A stretch of DNA of 34,986 bases, from the NCBI GenBank assembly GCA_003167495.1, contig PMSX01000251.1, forward strand, positions 1 through 34,986, read 5' to 3'. Each line of letters opens with the position of its first letter. Positions within the stretch are counted from its first letter, which is position 1. The DNA is from Bryobacterales bacterium (GTDB lineage Bacteria; Acidobacteriota; Terriglobia; Bryobacterales; Bryobacteraceae). A model generated the notes under the pieces. That model was not told the origin of the DNA, made no database searches, and was given only the letters and a program-made list of their open reading frames with translations. Shown here one piece after another: positions 1-8,522 of this stretch. The position numbers and the translations under genes were made by a program.

Positions 1-431
1 ATTGGCCGGTTAAGGGTCCTTTGTTAGAAGTACGAAAGAAATTCGGAATACCATGGTCTTCGTAGCTTTATCGCTCGGACCCTACGTTGAACGAAGAAGG
101 ACCAGCCCGAAGAGAAATCGCGTTCGTCCAACGGCTCGAACATTGCCGAGCACGCGCTTGACCGCGCCACCAGAAAGTGCGTAGATGAGATTAGCCCGCT
201 CACGGCTAACCCCATAAGTGAGACTTTTGTTTCGGGCGCTTCGCCATCGTGCGGACACCGGACAAAATACGAAAAACGGGGAGAGATCAATACCTCCGAG
301 TCTCCCCGTTTTTCCTGCCTTCAGCCTTATATGGAAGCGTTTCAGGCGCGACTCTGGCCAGGCAGGTTAACGCCTTGCGCCTGGGCGTGGCCTCTCTGCC
401 CGATGAACTACCACTTCTTGCCGTACCATAG
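1..431. other. Left edge without a supported gene
   Basis: Short open frames occur on both strands, including an 88-codon one on the minus strand at 24-290, but none shows a recognisable domain, ribosome binding site or neighbour coupling. The only clear structure is the long hairpin at 272-313. Confidence 0.5.
272..313. terminator. Bidirectional Rho-independent terminator-like hairpin
   Basis: A perfect 13-bp inverted repeat (aaaaacggggaga at 272-284 and its complement at 301-313) encloses a 16-nt loop. The stem starts with an A-run and ends with a T-run, so it can terminate transcription in either direction. No gene immediately beside it is certain, so which transcript it ends is unknown. 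Confidence 0.75.
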
Positions 432-437
432 GTGGGG

Positions 438-854
438 ATGTTCTCGCGACGATCGCACTGTTTTCTTTATGCTGGCTTTCTCCTCTTATTCGGTTGTGTC
501 AACCCAAGAACAGCTAGTACTTCCACGTTCAAGACAGCAATCCAAGCGGCGCTCCGTGAAGATCCTCTATTTCTGATGGCGCCGATCCCAGTGGAATTCG
601 CAGACTCCCACGGAACGCACTACACAGACGACCGATTGGAAGCGCTGGTAAATGTTGGTGTGCTCGATAAAGTCTCCGTTATGGTAAGGGAATCTCCCTT
701 CTCCGGTATGCTAGAAGATCGGAAGCGGCGTGTGCTGTCATTTCGGAAATTATTTGCGAATGGCCGGGCGCTATTTGCGAATGGCGCTGGAGACAAGCAC
801 CCCAAACTCAATAAACACAAGGGTCCGGTCCCTCTCATCGTAATTCATTCATAA
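438..854 (+). pseudogene. Possible lipoprotein gene, 3' part replaced by inverted-repeat element
   Basis: From ATG 438 (or an in-frame GTG at 432) the product begins with a basic n-region, a hydrophobic stretch and a plausible lipobox (LLLFGC, Cys about residue 20), so the N-terminus looks like a lipoprotein signal peptide. About 100 residues in, the frame enters the left inverted repeat of the MITE-like element at 742, and the rest (LFANGRALFANG and beyond) is element-derived. I do not recognise the family. The likely reading is a small secreted lipoprotein gene truncated by insertion. The alternative is that the whole frame is fortuitous. Confidence 0.35.
742..785 (+). repeat. Left inverted repeat of the MITE-like element
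   Basis: Contains two ATTTGCGAATGGC boxes separated by CGGGCGCT. Over 744-785 it matches the reverse complement of the right arm at about 40 of 42 positions. Confidence 0.85.
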
Positions 855-1015
855 CGCGAGATTGCGCTTTCAACCGACTCGGCGGCCCTGCCCTCGGACC
901 GTTCATCCTTGTGGCTCCAGGACCAGAAGTACTGCCTACAAGAAACGCACCCATGGTCGACGCTCAATAGAATCAGTGGTTCCAGGCGCTTTGAACGAAT
1001 CGCGTGGGGGGGTGA

Positions 1016-1058
1016 GCCATTCGCAAATAGCGCCCGGCCATTCGCATTTAATTTCCGG
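1016..1058 (-). repeat. Right inverted repeat of the MITE-like element
   Basis: Reverse complement of the 744-785 arm with two substitutions. A further ATTCGCAAATA box at 1070-1080 and a TTTCCGAA continuation to 1090 resemble the outer edge of the left arm, so this end may be a duplicated terminus. Confidence 0.85.
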
Positions 1059-1599
1059 CAACCAGGCTGGATTCGCAAATACTTTCCGAATTGACATAAA
1101 TCCTGCGCCGTTACTCGCGGGGCTTACGGCGGTCTTTTGTCTCCGGTAACGCCGTTCGCCGTTCTAATTTCCGGATTGCTGCCATCCTGTCATGTCACAA
1201 AAGTGTTCCGCTCGCGTGCAACGCTGCCCAGTTCGAATCCATGACGGGGAGCTAACCAGCTAACCCATTGATAATACGGGCTTTTCCCCGATGACTGAGA
1301 CGCGGGCCGACTGGAACTCTCTTGTTTTCAGGTATTTCCAGTTCGAATCCACGGCGCGCGACAAAGGATTTCGGACTGTCGCGTTGGACCGCAAAAATTA
1401 TGGATTGATGTCGCTCGTGGAAATCATCGCCCAGTCAGTGTAAGAAAACGACAACGCCTTATCTTCCTTATCATTCATGGCGTGCCGCCACGGGTGAAAA
1501 AGTTTGGGATTAGTCTGTCCGTCTTGTTAATTTGCTTGGTCGCTCGACGAAAGAATGGCGTTCGTCGAGGATGCGTTAGAAGGTGCGATTCAAAACGGA
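1059..1599. other. Gene-poor stretch between MITE-like element and TIR/SLOG operon
   Basis: No frame here shows a domain or convincing start. The motif GTTCGAATCC occurs at about 1232 and 1332 and superficially resembles a tRNA T-loop, but no pairing T-stem or acceptor surrounds either copy. Nothing else was identified. Confidence 0.5.
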
Positions 1600-2406
1600 C
1601 TACTTGGTCTCCGGGATCTCGGTAAGCCACTGATAGATGCGGAACGTCAATTCCGCTTCCCTTGTTGCCTCGCTCGCTGCCCGCATCAATTCTGGATCCG
1701 ATGTCTCGTAGACCGCGTCGTTCATCTCCTCATCGGGCGATTCCTTCTCCCGAAATCGCAGAATTCGGTCATTCAGTCTGGGGACCTGCTCCGCGCCTCT
1801 GAGCCGCTCTGCACCCTCGGTGTTGTCGAGGATACAGGCGAACGGATATCTCATTTCCTTGTGGTATCTGGAAATCACTTCGCGGAGGGTGTTTGGCACA
1901 GAGCCAATAGCAAGAATGGCGCTCGGCCGCTCGCTGTAAATCTGGTCCTTGAGTTTCTTCGCCGCGATGTCGGGTCCCACTGGTTCGAGAATCAACGGTG
2001 ACTCGCCCACGATATCCATGATCCCCATGTCGACGAGCAGCGAGAGGTCACCGAACGTCTGTTCCTCCTGGCTTTGCTCCTCCCGCTCGTCCCTCACGCG
2101 GCGGTCTCGACGGCGGAAACCCAACGACCTGTCCCGGTTCGGATTCTCACTGGCAAGCAGAGAAAGCACCCTAATTGGAGACTCGCGGCGATTGCCGTCT
2201 TCGAGCACCCGGCTGTCCTGAAGACCGAGAACAGCCGTGCCAACAGCCAACAAAGCTGGCGCGTCGCCGAGCGCCAAAACGAGGTGGTCGTTGGATACTG
2301 CCCACGACGCGGCAAGTGCGGAAAGCGCAAGAGCAGACGCGGGATCCTCGGTGCCGCCCGGGAATTCCGGCGTCTCAGACCCGATGATTAGGAGGATCGT
2401 ACTCAT
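1600..2406 (-). CDS. Divergent SLOG-like Rossmannoid protein, third gene of TIR/SLOG operon
   Basis: 268 aa from ATG 2406, which overlaps the TIR gene's stop as ATGA, implying translational coupling. The first strand and glycine turn (ILLIIGS, residues 4-10), the segment HLVLALGDAPALLAVG (41-56) and the later PSAILAIGSVPNTLREV (161-177) followed by a strand (YPFACIL) follow the pattern of SLOG/LOG-like nucleotide-binding folds. A charged, R/D/E-rich linker (about 91-117) separates two halves. No membrane segment or catalytic motif is visible. Seen: the coupling and fold-like pattern. Inferred: a ligand-binding partner of the TIR and SLOG-TM proteins. It could instead be an unrelated Rossmannoid accessory protein; the family assignment is tentative. 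Confidence 0.6.
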   Translation of the reverse strand: MSTILLIIGSETPEFPGGTEDPASALALSALAASWAVSNDHLVLALGDAPALLAVGTAVLGLQDSRVLEDGNRRESPIRVLSLLASENPNRDRSLGFRRRDRRVRDEREEQSQEEQTFGDLSLLVDMGIMDIVGESPLILEPVGPDIAAKKLKDQIYSERPSAILAIGSVPNTLREVISRYHKEMRYPFACILDNTEGAERLRGAEQVPRLNDRILRFREKESPDEEMNDAVYETSDPELMRAASEATREAELTFRIYQWLTEIPETK

Positions 2407-3662
2407 GGCCGTCCACTCTGTATAAGCCTTCTGACAGACCGGAAGATGCTCATTGTTGGGGTTAGAGCAATGCCAACACGCTCTGCCAGCCAAGCCACCT
2501 CTGGCCGCGTATCGGGAGGGAGATGCTCATGCTGCCCAACCAGTATGCCTATAGGGGAAGTGGGCCGGAAGGTCGCGGATACACGACCGAGCAGGCTCAA
2601 CTCGATTAGACTCGCCGGGCGTCCGCTCGCCAGCACAATAGCGGAATGGCCTTTACCACTCACTTCAAGAAGGCCGTCAGGACGGGGAGTGATTGCGCCA
2701 CCTGCGTCCAATGCGGCGCGGCGGACTAGCGCTTCATAGTAAATCCGCCGCCTCATTTCAGCAATATTGTACCGGCGAACGATGAAGTTTACGGCATTGT
2801 CAAGCTGGGGACGGTCGAGTTGGCCGACACTATTCGAGGAGACCAAATGGCGATCACTGGCGTCAATGCCTCGCTCGTGTGGGGCCGCGTCGACGTTCAG
2901 AGCAAGGATGCCCAGGTGGTACATGCGTGCAAACGAGAGCTCCCACTGCGTCCACCGTGATAGATGAAGGCCCGCGCTCTCGACCAGAAGCATTGTTCCT
3001 CTCTCAGCGAGCTCCTCCGCGATCTCCTGCGGAAACAGCCGGCCCGGGGTCCACGAAAACCGGTCCAGATAGATCTGGAATCCGCGGCGGCCCAGCGCCT
3101 CGTGGATTTGATCGGCTAAATCCTTTGAATCCTGCCTGCGGTAACTAAGGAAAAGCTTCTGCCGCAATCCCAATCCTGCGGCCCGGATGATCGACGTTCC
3201 CAGTTCGAACTCCGGCGCCGGGTGGTTCAGTCTGTGATACCGCTGCAAGCTGGGAGGTAAGTTTGCACTGCCTTCTCCGGCGGGTAGAACGACGATGACG
3301 TAACCGTTTGGGCCCGCTTGGCGGACCCAGTCGCGCGCGAGATTCTCCACACTCGCGTCGATCGTAACGCCTGCCCCCTTGAATATCGCCAGAACGTGCC
3401 TACAGGCGCTCTCGCCGAAAGCCATGCAACCGAGCGCTCCGTCGCGGCCATCTGCGCCAGGCCCGCCGCACTGACGTCCCGGCGATTGTCCAAGGTGCCT
3501 CACGACCCAGTCCTTGACCCTTTGGGTCAAACTGTCAGTGGAACCGAAGCCCGATACGAGATGTATGTGGGCCGGTTGTGCGAGCCCTGGAATCGTGAGC
3601 CTCTCGCACGAACCGGGCGACCGGCCTCGAAAATTGGTTTGCAGAACAAAATTCCAGTTCAT
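2403..3662 (-). CDS. TIR-domain protein with extra N- and C-terminal domains
   Basis: 419 aa. A clear TIR domain spans about residues 168-295: KLFLSYRRQD (169-178) is the first strand and loop, YLDRFSWTPG (198-207) the second, and RWTQWE (236-241) gives the WxxxE motif with the expected catalytic Glu at 241. TIR enzymes of this type cleave NAD+ and in Thoeris make cyclic-ADPR-type signals. The N-terminal ~165 residues (including HIHLVSGFGSTDS and YVIVVLPAGE) look alpha/beta but are not recognised. The C-terminal ~120 residues are also unassigned. It follows the SLOG-TM gene by 24 bp and overlaps the next gene by ATGA. The start shows no strong ribosome binding site, so a shorter product is possible. 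Inferred role: signal-generating enzyme of an antiphage module. Confidence 0.82.
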   Translation of the reverse strand: MNWNFVLQTNFRGRSPGSCERLTIPGLAQPAHIHLVSGFGSTDSLTQRVKDWVVRHLGQSPGRQCGGPGADGRDGALGCMAFGESACRHVLAIFKGAGVTIDASVENLARDWVRQAGPNGYVIVVLPAGEGSANLPPSLQRYHRLNHPAPEFELGTSIIRAAGLGLRQKLFLSYRRQDSKDLADQIHEALGRRGFQIYLDRFSWTPGRLFPQEIAEELAERGTMLLVESAGLHLSRWTQWELSFARMYHLGILALNVDAAPHERGIDASDRHLVSSNSVGQLDRPQLDNAVNFIVRRYNIAEMRRRIYYEALVRRAALDAGGAITPRPDGLLEVSGKGHSAIVLASGRPASLIELSLLGRVSATFRPTSPIGILVGQHEHLPPDTRPEVAWLAERVGIALTPTMSIFRSVRRLIQSGRP

Positions 3663-3686
3663 TTCAACGCCAGAGTCGACCGAGGC

Positions 3687-4766
3687 TCATCTCGTTTTTC
3701 GGGCCGGAGTCTTTCCGGGATCGTCCTCGGCCTGCTTTCTTAATCTCGAAAAAACGGTGTCAAAACCGACGCCGGCGGAGATCGCCACCAAAGCAGCCGA
3801 GACGAACTGAATCTTGTCCGTGGCCTCTACCCTCGTTGCCGCTGGATCCAGCACTCCGTATTTACCAACATATTGCGGCACGAGGTACGCGAGCCCTGCG
3901 GCAAATCCAGCCACAGCGCCAAGGATGAGCGAGGTCAACGGCTCAGTTTCTTCGGCGCCCCAGATAACAGCGCGGACGAGAGCTCCCATTGCGCCAGCGG
4001 CCACCAGTCCGGCGAGTGTGAGGAACGCGTAAAAACCAGGCTGAGGTGGACGACCCAGAGCGAAGAAAAATGTGGTCAGGAGCGCGAGAAATGCCCCCGC
4101 CGCCCATAGAGCCCTTTCCCGTTGGGTTACGGATTTCTGCGATTGCTGCTCCCGACGAGCTGCTGCCGCCCGCTGTATCGACTGGGCATCACATCGTTCC
4201 TTCAGCCATGCCACCATTTGGGTGGGCGAGTGCGTGGACAACGAAGGGTAATCCTCATCGTCCTTCGCCAGTTCTGTCCGAATCAGCGCTGCCGACCCGC
4301 CGTACTTGTCAATCGCGAGAATGGGCAGCTTCCTCGCCAACGCGATCTGTCCCGCGATAAGTGTGGAGCGTTGCCCTCCCAGCAGCAGGACCGCATCGAC
4401 ACCTTCCGCGGCAGCCAGCGATCGATAGAATGGCGCCTCCCACTGATTGCTGGGGAATGACACAATCTTGAACAACTCCCCACGTTTGGCCTGTTCGGGA
4501 AACTTGACTTCATCCGCCTGCGATTCTGCAAAGCGTACCCGGATCGACCCAGCGCCTGCACCGGGAGCCAGAGCATCCACGTATCCGCTCACCACGTGTG
4601 GCTCCAGCGATTTCTGATCTGAGAAGTAGGTGACAAGGCCCATCCCAGCCTTTGCGAGCGCAGCCCCGATTTCCCGGGCTGTGCCTATTGCTGCGTTGAA
4701 GGCGTCGGGCTTGTCCATCCACAACCCGCCAACGATACTGACGAATGGTTGTGCGCCGCCCGCCAT
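3687..4766 (-). CDS. SLOG-domain protein with four C-terminal membrane helices (putative effector)
   Basis: 359 aa from ATG 4766, preceded by the ribosome binding site AGGAGA. Residues 8-160 carry SLOG-type features: FVSIVGGLW (8-16), GMGLVTYFSD (41-50), DAVLLLGGQRST (124-135) and KLPILAIDKYGGS (147-158). An Arg/Gln-rich linker leads to four predicted membrane segments (about 219-237, 245-269, 275-297, 318-337) and a basic tail. SLOG domains bind nucleotide-type ligands; the one in ThsA binds the TIR-made cyclic ADPR signal. A SLOG domain fused to membrane helices next to a TIR gene suggests ligand-gated membrane disruption. This is the first gene of the three-gene operon. Confidence 0.8.
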   Translation of the reverse strand: MAGGAQPFVSIVGGLWMDKPDAFNAAIGTAREIGAALAKAGMGLVTYFSDQKSLEPHVVSGYVDALAPGAGAGSIRVRFAESQADEVKFPEQAKRGELFKIVSFPSNQWEAPFYRSLAAAEGVDAVLLLGGQRSTLIAGQIALARKLPILAIDKYGGSAALIRTELAKDDEDYPSLSTHSPTQMVAWLKERCDAQSIQRAAAARREQQSQKSVTQRERALWAAGAFLALLTTFFFALGRPPQPGFYAFLTLAGLVAAGAMGALVRAVIWGAEETEPLTSLILGAVAGFAAGLAYLVPQYVGKYGVLDPAATRVEATDKIQFVSAALVAISAGVGFDTVFSRLRKQAEDDPGKTPARKTR

Positions 4767-6036
4767 AGAGATTCTCCTGTTGTCAAACGGTGAGGAACTC
4801 CGATCAGAATACCAGAAACAGCGGGCGTTTGAACAACTAGGCTTCTGGAATGATTAGGTTTAATGAAAACGCCTAAAATCCCAGTCGGTTACGGAGGTGC
4901 CGCAACGTTTAGCTTGTCCGCGCACATCGTGATAAAGGACGTTGTCGTTGATCGCCGACAAGACGTTAAAGTGCTTCAAACGCCGAGAAAAGCGCAGCAC
5001 AGTCAATGCCGTGACTGCTCAGAAAAGTTCGATAATTGCCCACGAAGGGGAGCCATTCGGAGTGGATCACTAGGTCTCCAGAAACTGATACCCGGAAGTC
5101 GATTCTCGACGTTCCTGCAAAGTCCGTTACCGGAAAGTTGCGGCCACACTCAGGGCGACGACCCAACCCCTGTGTAGTCGCCAAGGGTTTATTGAAATGC
5201 GCCGTTGTGATCGGCAAACGAAGCTGACTGTACGGCTAATTTCAAAGGAAGCATCCGGTGGCCACAGCCGCCAATGGATGTCAAGTCACACCACTACCTT
5301 TCATACTCTTGATCTCACTTCTTGTGTCGGGAAGGGGGCGAAACGCCAACCCTTCCCGCTCTCGCACTCCGTTGGCTCGCTCCCATCCCCAGCGAGACGT
5401 TCCCTCTCGCAACGCTCTCCCTTTCTTTCTTCTGGTCGCCCCGCATCTCATTTATTGCCTCCGGCACGCGGTCGTTCTGTCGCGTTGGCTCGCGTCGAAG
5501 TTCACCGGCGGCGGTGTCACACGCAATCGCTTGACTAGAAATTTGGATTCGCTCTCGCGGTTTCTTTCGCGGCACTACAATCGATTGCCAACCTGCGAAC
5601 GTGTTCCAAATCCAGTCGCCCCGGCCAATCCGATTCGCCGTACAAAGAACTGGCACAGTTCCGTGGAGTCCGCTTGCAATTTTATCTTTCCAATTCTCTG
5701 GGCCGCCAACCGTCACGAGCACCCTTCATTGGAAATTGGTTTCTTCATCACCGCTCAAACAGTCGAGTTCCGCTTTGCATTCTCCGTTATGTCCGTTTCT
5801 TTCCCTTTCGCTTGGCACTGCTTCGGGCGTTAACCATGCGCCCTGCACCACTCGCTCCTTCTGCTTTCCCGGCTCCGCCCAAAGAATTTCTCTTTCAAAT
5901 CGTTCGCTCCGCTCACTGCGGCCATTGGTTAAATTCTCCGGGTCCCCCCAGGAATGCATCCGCTTCGGGATTTGGGAGCATGCGCCACTCGCTATTCCGT
6001 GCCCAAGCAAACGGGCATCGAAAGGACATTTCACTT
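4767..6036. other. Gene-free 1.2-kb stretch upstream of ssb
   Basis: Several frames are open, including one continuous with ssb from 5674 and minus-strand frames at 4966-5217 and 5315-5722. None has a recognisable domain, and the plus-strand composition from about 5350 is rich in CGCTC/TTCC-like runs that keep frames open by chance. The minus frame at 4966-5217 (83 codons) is the most protein-like, but its function is unknown. The TIR/SLOG promoter lies at its left edge. A small hairpin, TGCCC/GGGCA with loop AAGCAAAC, lies just before the ssb ribosome binding site. Confidence 0.5.
4806..4833 (-). promoter_or_regulatory. Candidate extended -10 promoter of the TIR/SLOG operon
   Basis: Reading the minus strand, TGGTATTCT (an extended -10, -10 hexamer at 4806-4811) is preceded after 16 bp by TTCAAA (4828-4833). 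It lies about 40 bp upstream of the SLOG-TM start codon. Prediction by eye only. Confidence 0.4.
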
Positions 6037-6444
6037 ATGAATTTCAATCAGCTTACTCTCGTTGGCTTTATTGGCCGCGATGCAGAAACCAAGACTTTGA
6101 AGTCAGGCCGCCCGGTGACCAAGTTCTCAGTCGCCACCAAAGAATCCTGGAAAGCCGCTAATGGCGAATGGCAGGAGGCCACCGAATGGTGCCAGATTGT
6201 TGGGTACGGAGAAGGATTTGCCAAATTAGCAGACCGGCTTCTCAAAGGCAAACACGTTCTCGTGCAAGGCCGGCTTCACACCGATTCGTACGACCGCGAA
6301 GTCGAAGCCACCCACAAGAACAAATCCATCAAAGTCACCGTCAAGCAAACCGTTGTCGAGTGCATCGCCGATACCATCCGCCTGCTTGATCGCAAAGCCA
6401 AAGACGACGAACAGTCGCCAGACGAGCCGGAGGCTTCTGAATAG
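6037..6444 (+). CDS. Single-stranded DNA-binding protein (SSB)
   Basis: 135 aa with an OB-fold typical of bacterial SSB: MNFNQLTLVGFIGRDAETK at the start, then FSVATKESW, WCQIVGYGEGFAKLADRLLKG and VLVQGRLHTDSY. It would coat ssDNA during transfer and replication of the element. The start at ATG 6037 is chosen because the family begins there; AAAGGA lies 12 nt upstream, and the longer upstream frame is non-homologous. The C-terminus is acidic (DEQSPDEPEASE) but lacks the canonical D-D-x-P-F tip that recruits host replication proteins, as in some plasmid SSBs. It stands alone and ends in a terminator that begins within the stop codon. Confidence 0.93.
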   Translation: MNFNQLTLVGFIGRDAETKTLKSGRPVTKFSVATKESWKAANGEWQEATEWCQIVGYGEGFAKLADRLLKGKHVLVQGRLHTDSYDREVEATHKNKSIKVTVKQTVVECIADTIRLLDRKAKDDEQSPDEPEASE

Positions 6445-6463
6445 GGGCTTCCGCCCCCTTTTT
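6444..6463 (+). terminator. Rho-independent terminator of ssb
   Basis: GGGGC (6444-6448) pairs with GCCCC (6453-6457) around a TTCC loop, followed by a T-run. The last base of the ssb stop codon is the first base of the stem. Confidence 0.8.
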
Positions 6464-6626
6464 CCTGCGGTGTCGCTCCGCACAAGCTTCGCGAGATGCT
6501 CCGAGGAGCTGTCGCGCGCCATCTTTTCCTTTTCCACAATCCAAATAGCTCGTTTGTCCGGCCGATCTTCGGTGCGGGGCTTGCCGGGATACGGAGCGGC
6601 GTACTGTCAAATCGAAAAAGCTGAAT

Positions 6627-8522
6627 TTACTTCTTTGTGGTTGTTTTGAGCCGAGGAAAAAGGCCGTATCGTCCGTATTTTTCGTTCGCAGTAAAATGAG
6701 TGCCCTTCGCGGCGTATTCTACTGGCGGGTCGGTGTTGTCTATCACGAAAACCTGCTGCGATCCAGCAAACTTCTCCAGATGCTCATAGAAACGTGGCTT
6801 TAGGTCCGAGGCGGATATGTTCTCGTCATCAGGCATGGGCTCTTTGTACGCGATCAAGGGCGAATCGAGGATCACGATTCCAGGATGGGGCATGCTGCGT
6901 GAGCGGCAATATTCGAAGAGAGCAAGAACAAACGCCGAATATGTAATGGCGCACAGACCGGCCCCGCGGCTCCCTCGCTGCCTGCCACCGATCACAACGT
7001 CCTTCGTTTTCTCATCGAAATAAACATCTGTAGCGCTTGGGAAATGCCATTGCTTAAGGATCTCCCCAACGGTCATTGAGAAATCACGCAGAACGGATGT
7101 CGAAATGTACTGCGCCACTTCAGGCGACTTTTCCTCGGCGGCTGGCTCCTCGTTCTTAACCGGTTTCGTAGGCTCGTCAAGTCGGCGCTGCATCGTCTTT
7201 ATTCGATTTCGCAGCGCGATCGCCTGGAGGATTTGGGAGCGCTTTTCAATCAGCTTCGTGTATTGCTGTCGCGCCTGGGCAAAATCTGGTGAGAGAGCGT
7301 TGTCTATTTGCTGCTGATAACCTTTCAGCTCGACACCCAAGTGCCCCACCTCTTTAACAACATCGGTATTCTCCGTGGTAAGAGAATTGACGGTTTCATG
7401 CAATTCGCTCTGCAGGAGCTTGATCTTTGCGATCTCTGCCGCGGCGGCCTGTGTAACGGCATCGACGTTTCCGTCGCATGTGGCGTCATGGCGTTGTCCC
7501 TCGGCTGGCGCTCCGCACAAGGGGCATGGCATTGGCTCCCGGAGTACAAAGAATTGGCCCGATTGCTGGATCGCGGCTAGACGCTTCAGATCGTTGGTGT
7601 ATTGCTGATCCAGTAATCGGAACCGATCGAGCAATTCCACGATCTCGTTATGCCGGGCAACCGAGCGCGAATAGGTCTCATAGGTTTCACGCCTTTGTTT
7701 GGTTGAGGTGGTAAGCTTTCCTTCCATTTCGCGAATTGTTGCTTGCAATTCATCCATCTCCGCGTCGACGGAATCTTCTTCTTTATTCAGCCCATCCGGA
7801 TTGTCGGTGACCTTGGCCAGCTCGTCTTCGTAATCGCTAATCATCTGCGCGATGGCGTCCGGGCTTAGGGGCTTCCGCACGATTTCGGGCTTGCCGTCGT
7901 TCGGCACTTCTGTCTCAGCCGCGACAGACGAATCATCCAAGCCCGTAAGCAGAAGCCGGAAGACGCCGTATTCGCGCGTTGCCTCACTCCATTGGCCGGT
8001 GACGATTGGGCTTTTGTTGCTCGTAATGCGCGGGTATGCGATGACGCACAGATGCGCGAGCGCCCGGAGACCAAGCGATTTGAGAGTGCCCTTTTCCTTG
8101 CTGTAAAGAATCTCCTTCCCATCGAGACCTATCTTTTGCAGCAGCCAATTCGACAGATTGTTGTAGTTTTTGCTGCTATGGCCTGCAGATAGCTTGGTTC
8201 CCGCATTTGGATCGTCGGGAATTTGGCTCAGCAACCCGTCATAGAGGCGGAACGCACCTTTGTTCATGCTACGTTGAACCGTATAGTCCTTACCGAGCGC
8301 CGTGAGGCCGAGAAGGATGCTGTCGTACCCGATCCGCTCCGGAATGTCCCGTAGATCGTCACCAGCGCCGAGCATGAAATCGATCGCTTCGACGAGAAAC
8401 GTCTTGCCGGTGTCACTCGATCCATAGAGGATGTTGAAACCAGGCCTGAATGGGAATTCGACTGCCTCTTTCTCCGGGCCGAGGAAGCGAATAAAGCGCA
8501 GCTGTAACGGATTGAATGCCAT
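6627..8522 (-). CDS. ABC-three-component system ATPase with zinc hook
   Basis: 631 aa. Walker A GSSDTGKT at 34-41; long coiled-coil arms (about 220-320 and 355-450) meet at a CPLC zinc-hook knuckle (333-336, with a later Cys near 349) as in Rad50; signature-like GGRQRGSRGAG at 512-522; Walker B IVILDSP at 549-555. This is the SMC/Rad50-like ATPase (DUF3732-like) of the ABC-3C conflict systems described by Krishnan, Burroughs, Iyer and Aravind. It overlaps the upstream middle-component gene by ATGA and is last of three coupled genes. Expected role: DNA-sensing ATPase that controls the nuclease-fused partner. It converges with ssb, with 182 bp between the stops. Confidence 0.85.
   Translation of the reverse strand: MAFNPLQLRFIRFLGPEKEAVEFPFRPGFNILYGSSDTGKTFLVEAIDFMLGAGDDLRDIPERIGYDSILLGLTALGKDYTVQRSMNKGAFRLYDGLLSQIPDDPNAGTKLSAGHSSKNYNNLSNWLLQKIGLDGKEILYSKEKGTLKSLGLRALAHLCVIAYPRITSNKSPIVTGQWSEATREYGVFRLLLTGLDDSSVAAETEVPNDGKPEIVRKPLSPDAIAQMISDYEDELAKVTDNPDGLNKEEDSVDAEMDELQATIREMEGKLTTSTKQRRETYETYSRSVARHNEIVELLDRFRLLDQQYTNDLKRLAAIQQSGQFFVLREPMPCPLCGAPAEGQRHDATCDGNVDAVTQAAAAEIAKIKLLQSELHETVNSLTTENTDVVKEVGHLGVELKGYQQQIDNALSPDFAQARQQYTKLIEKRSQILQAIALRNRIKTMQRRLDEPTKPVKNEEPAAEEKSPEVAQYISTSVLRDFSMTVGEILKQWHFPSATDVYFDEKTKDVVIGGRQRGSRGAGLCAITYSAFVLALFEYCRSRSMPHPGIVILDSPLIAYKEPMPDDENISASDLKPRFYEHLEKFAGSQQVFVIDNTDPPVEYAAKGTHFTANEKYGRYGLFPRLKTTTKK

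Larger units (their letters stand above)
742..1058. mobile_element. MITE-like element with 42-43-bp inverted repeats
   Basis: Two near-identical inverted arms (742-785 and 1016-1058) flank about 230 bp with no recognisable gene. Boxes of the form ATTTGCGAAT, or the complement, recur inside and next to the arms, with a further copy at 1071-1079 just outside the right arm, so the true right end may lie near 1090. The structure fits a non-autonomous element mobilised in trans. Multiple repeated boxes at each end are seen in tyrosine-recombinase elements, but the mobilising enzyme is not identified. No target duplication was obvious. Confidence 0.55.

Noticed and set aside
1225..1345. Two GTTCGAATCC motifs resembling tRNA T-loops
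   Set aside because: Neither copy has a pairing T-stem, anticodon arm or acceptor stem around it.
5674..6036. In-frame upstream extension of ssb to a 256-codon ORF
   Set aside because: The extension is compositionally odd and unrelated to SSB. The family start and a ribosome binding site lie at 6037.
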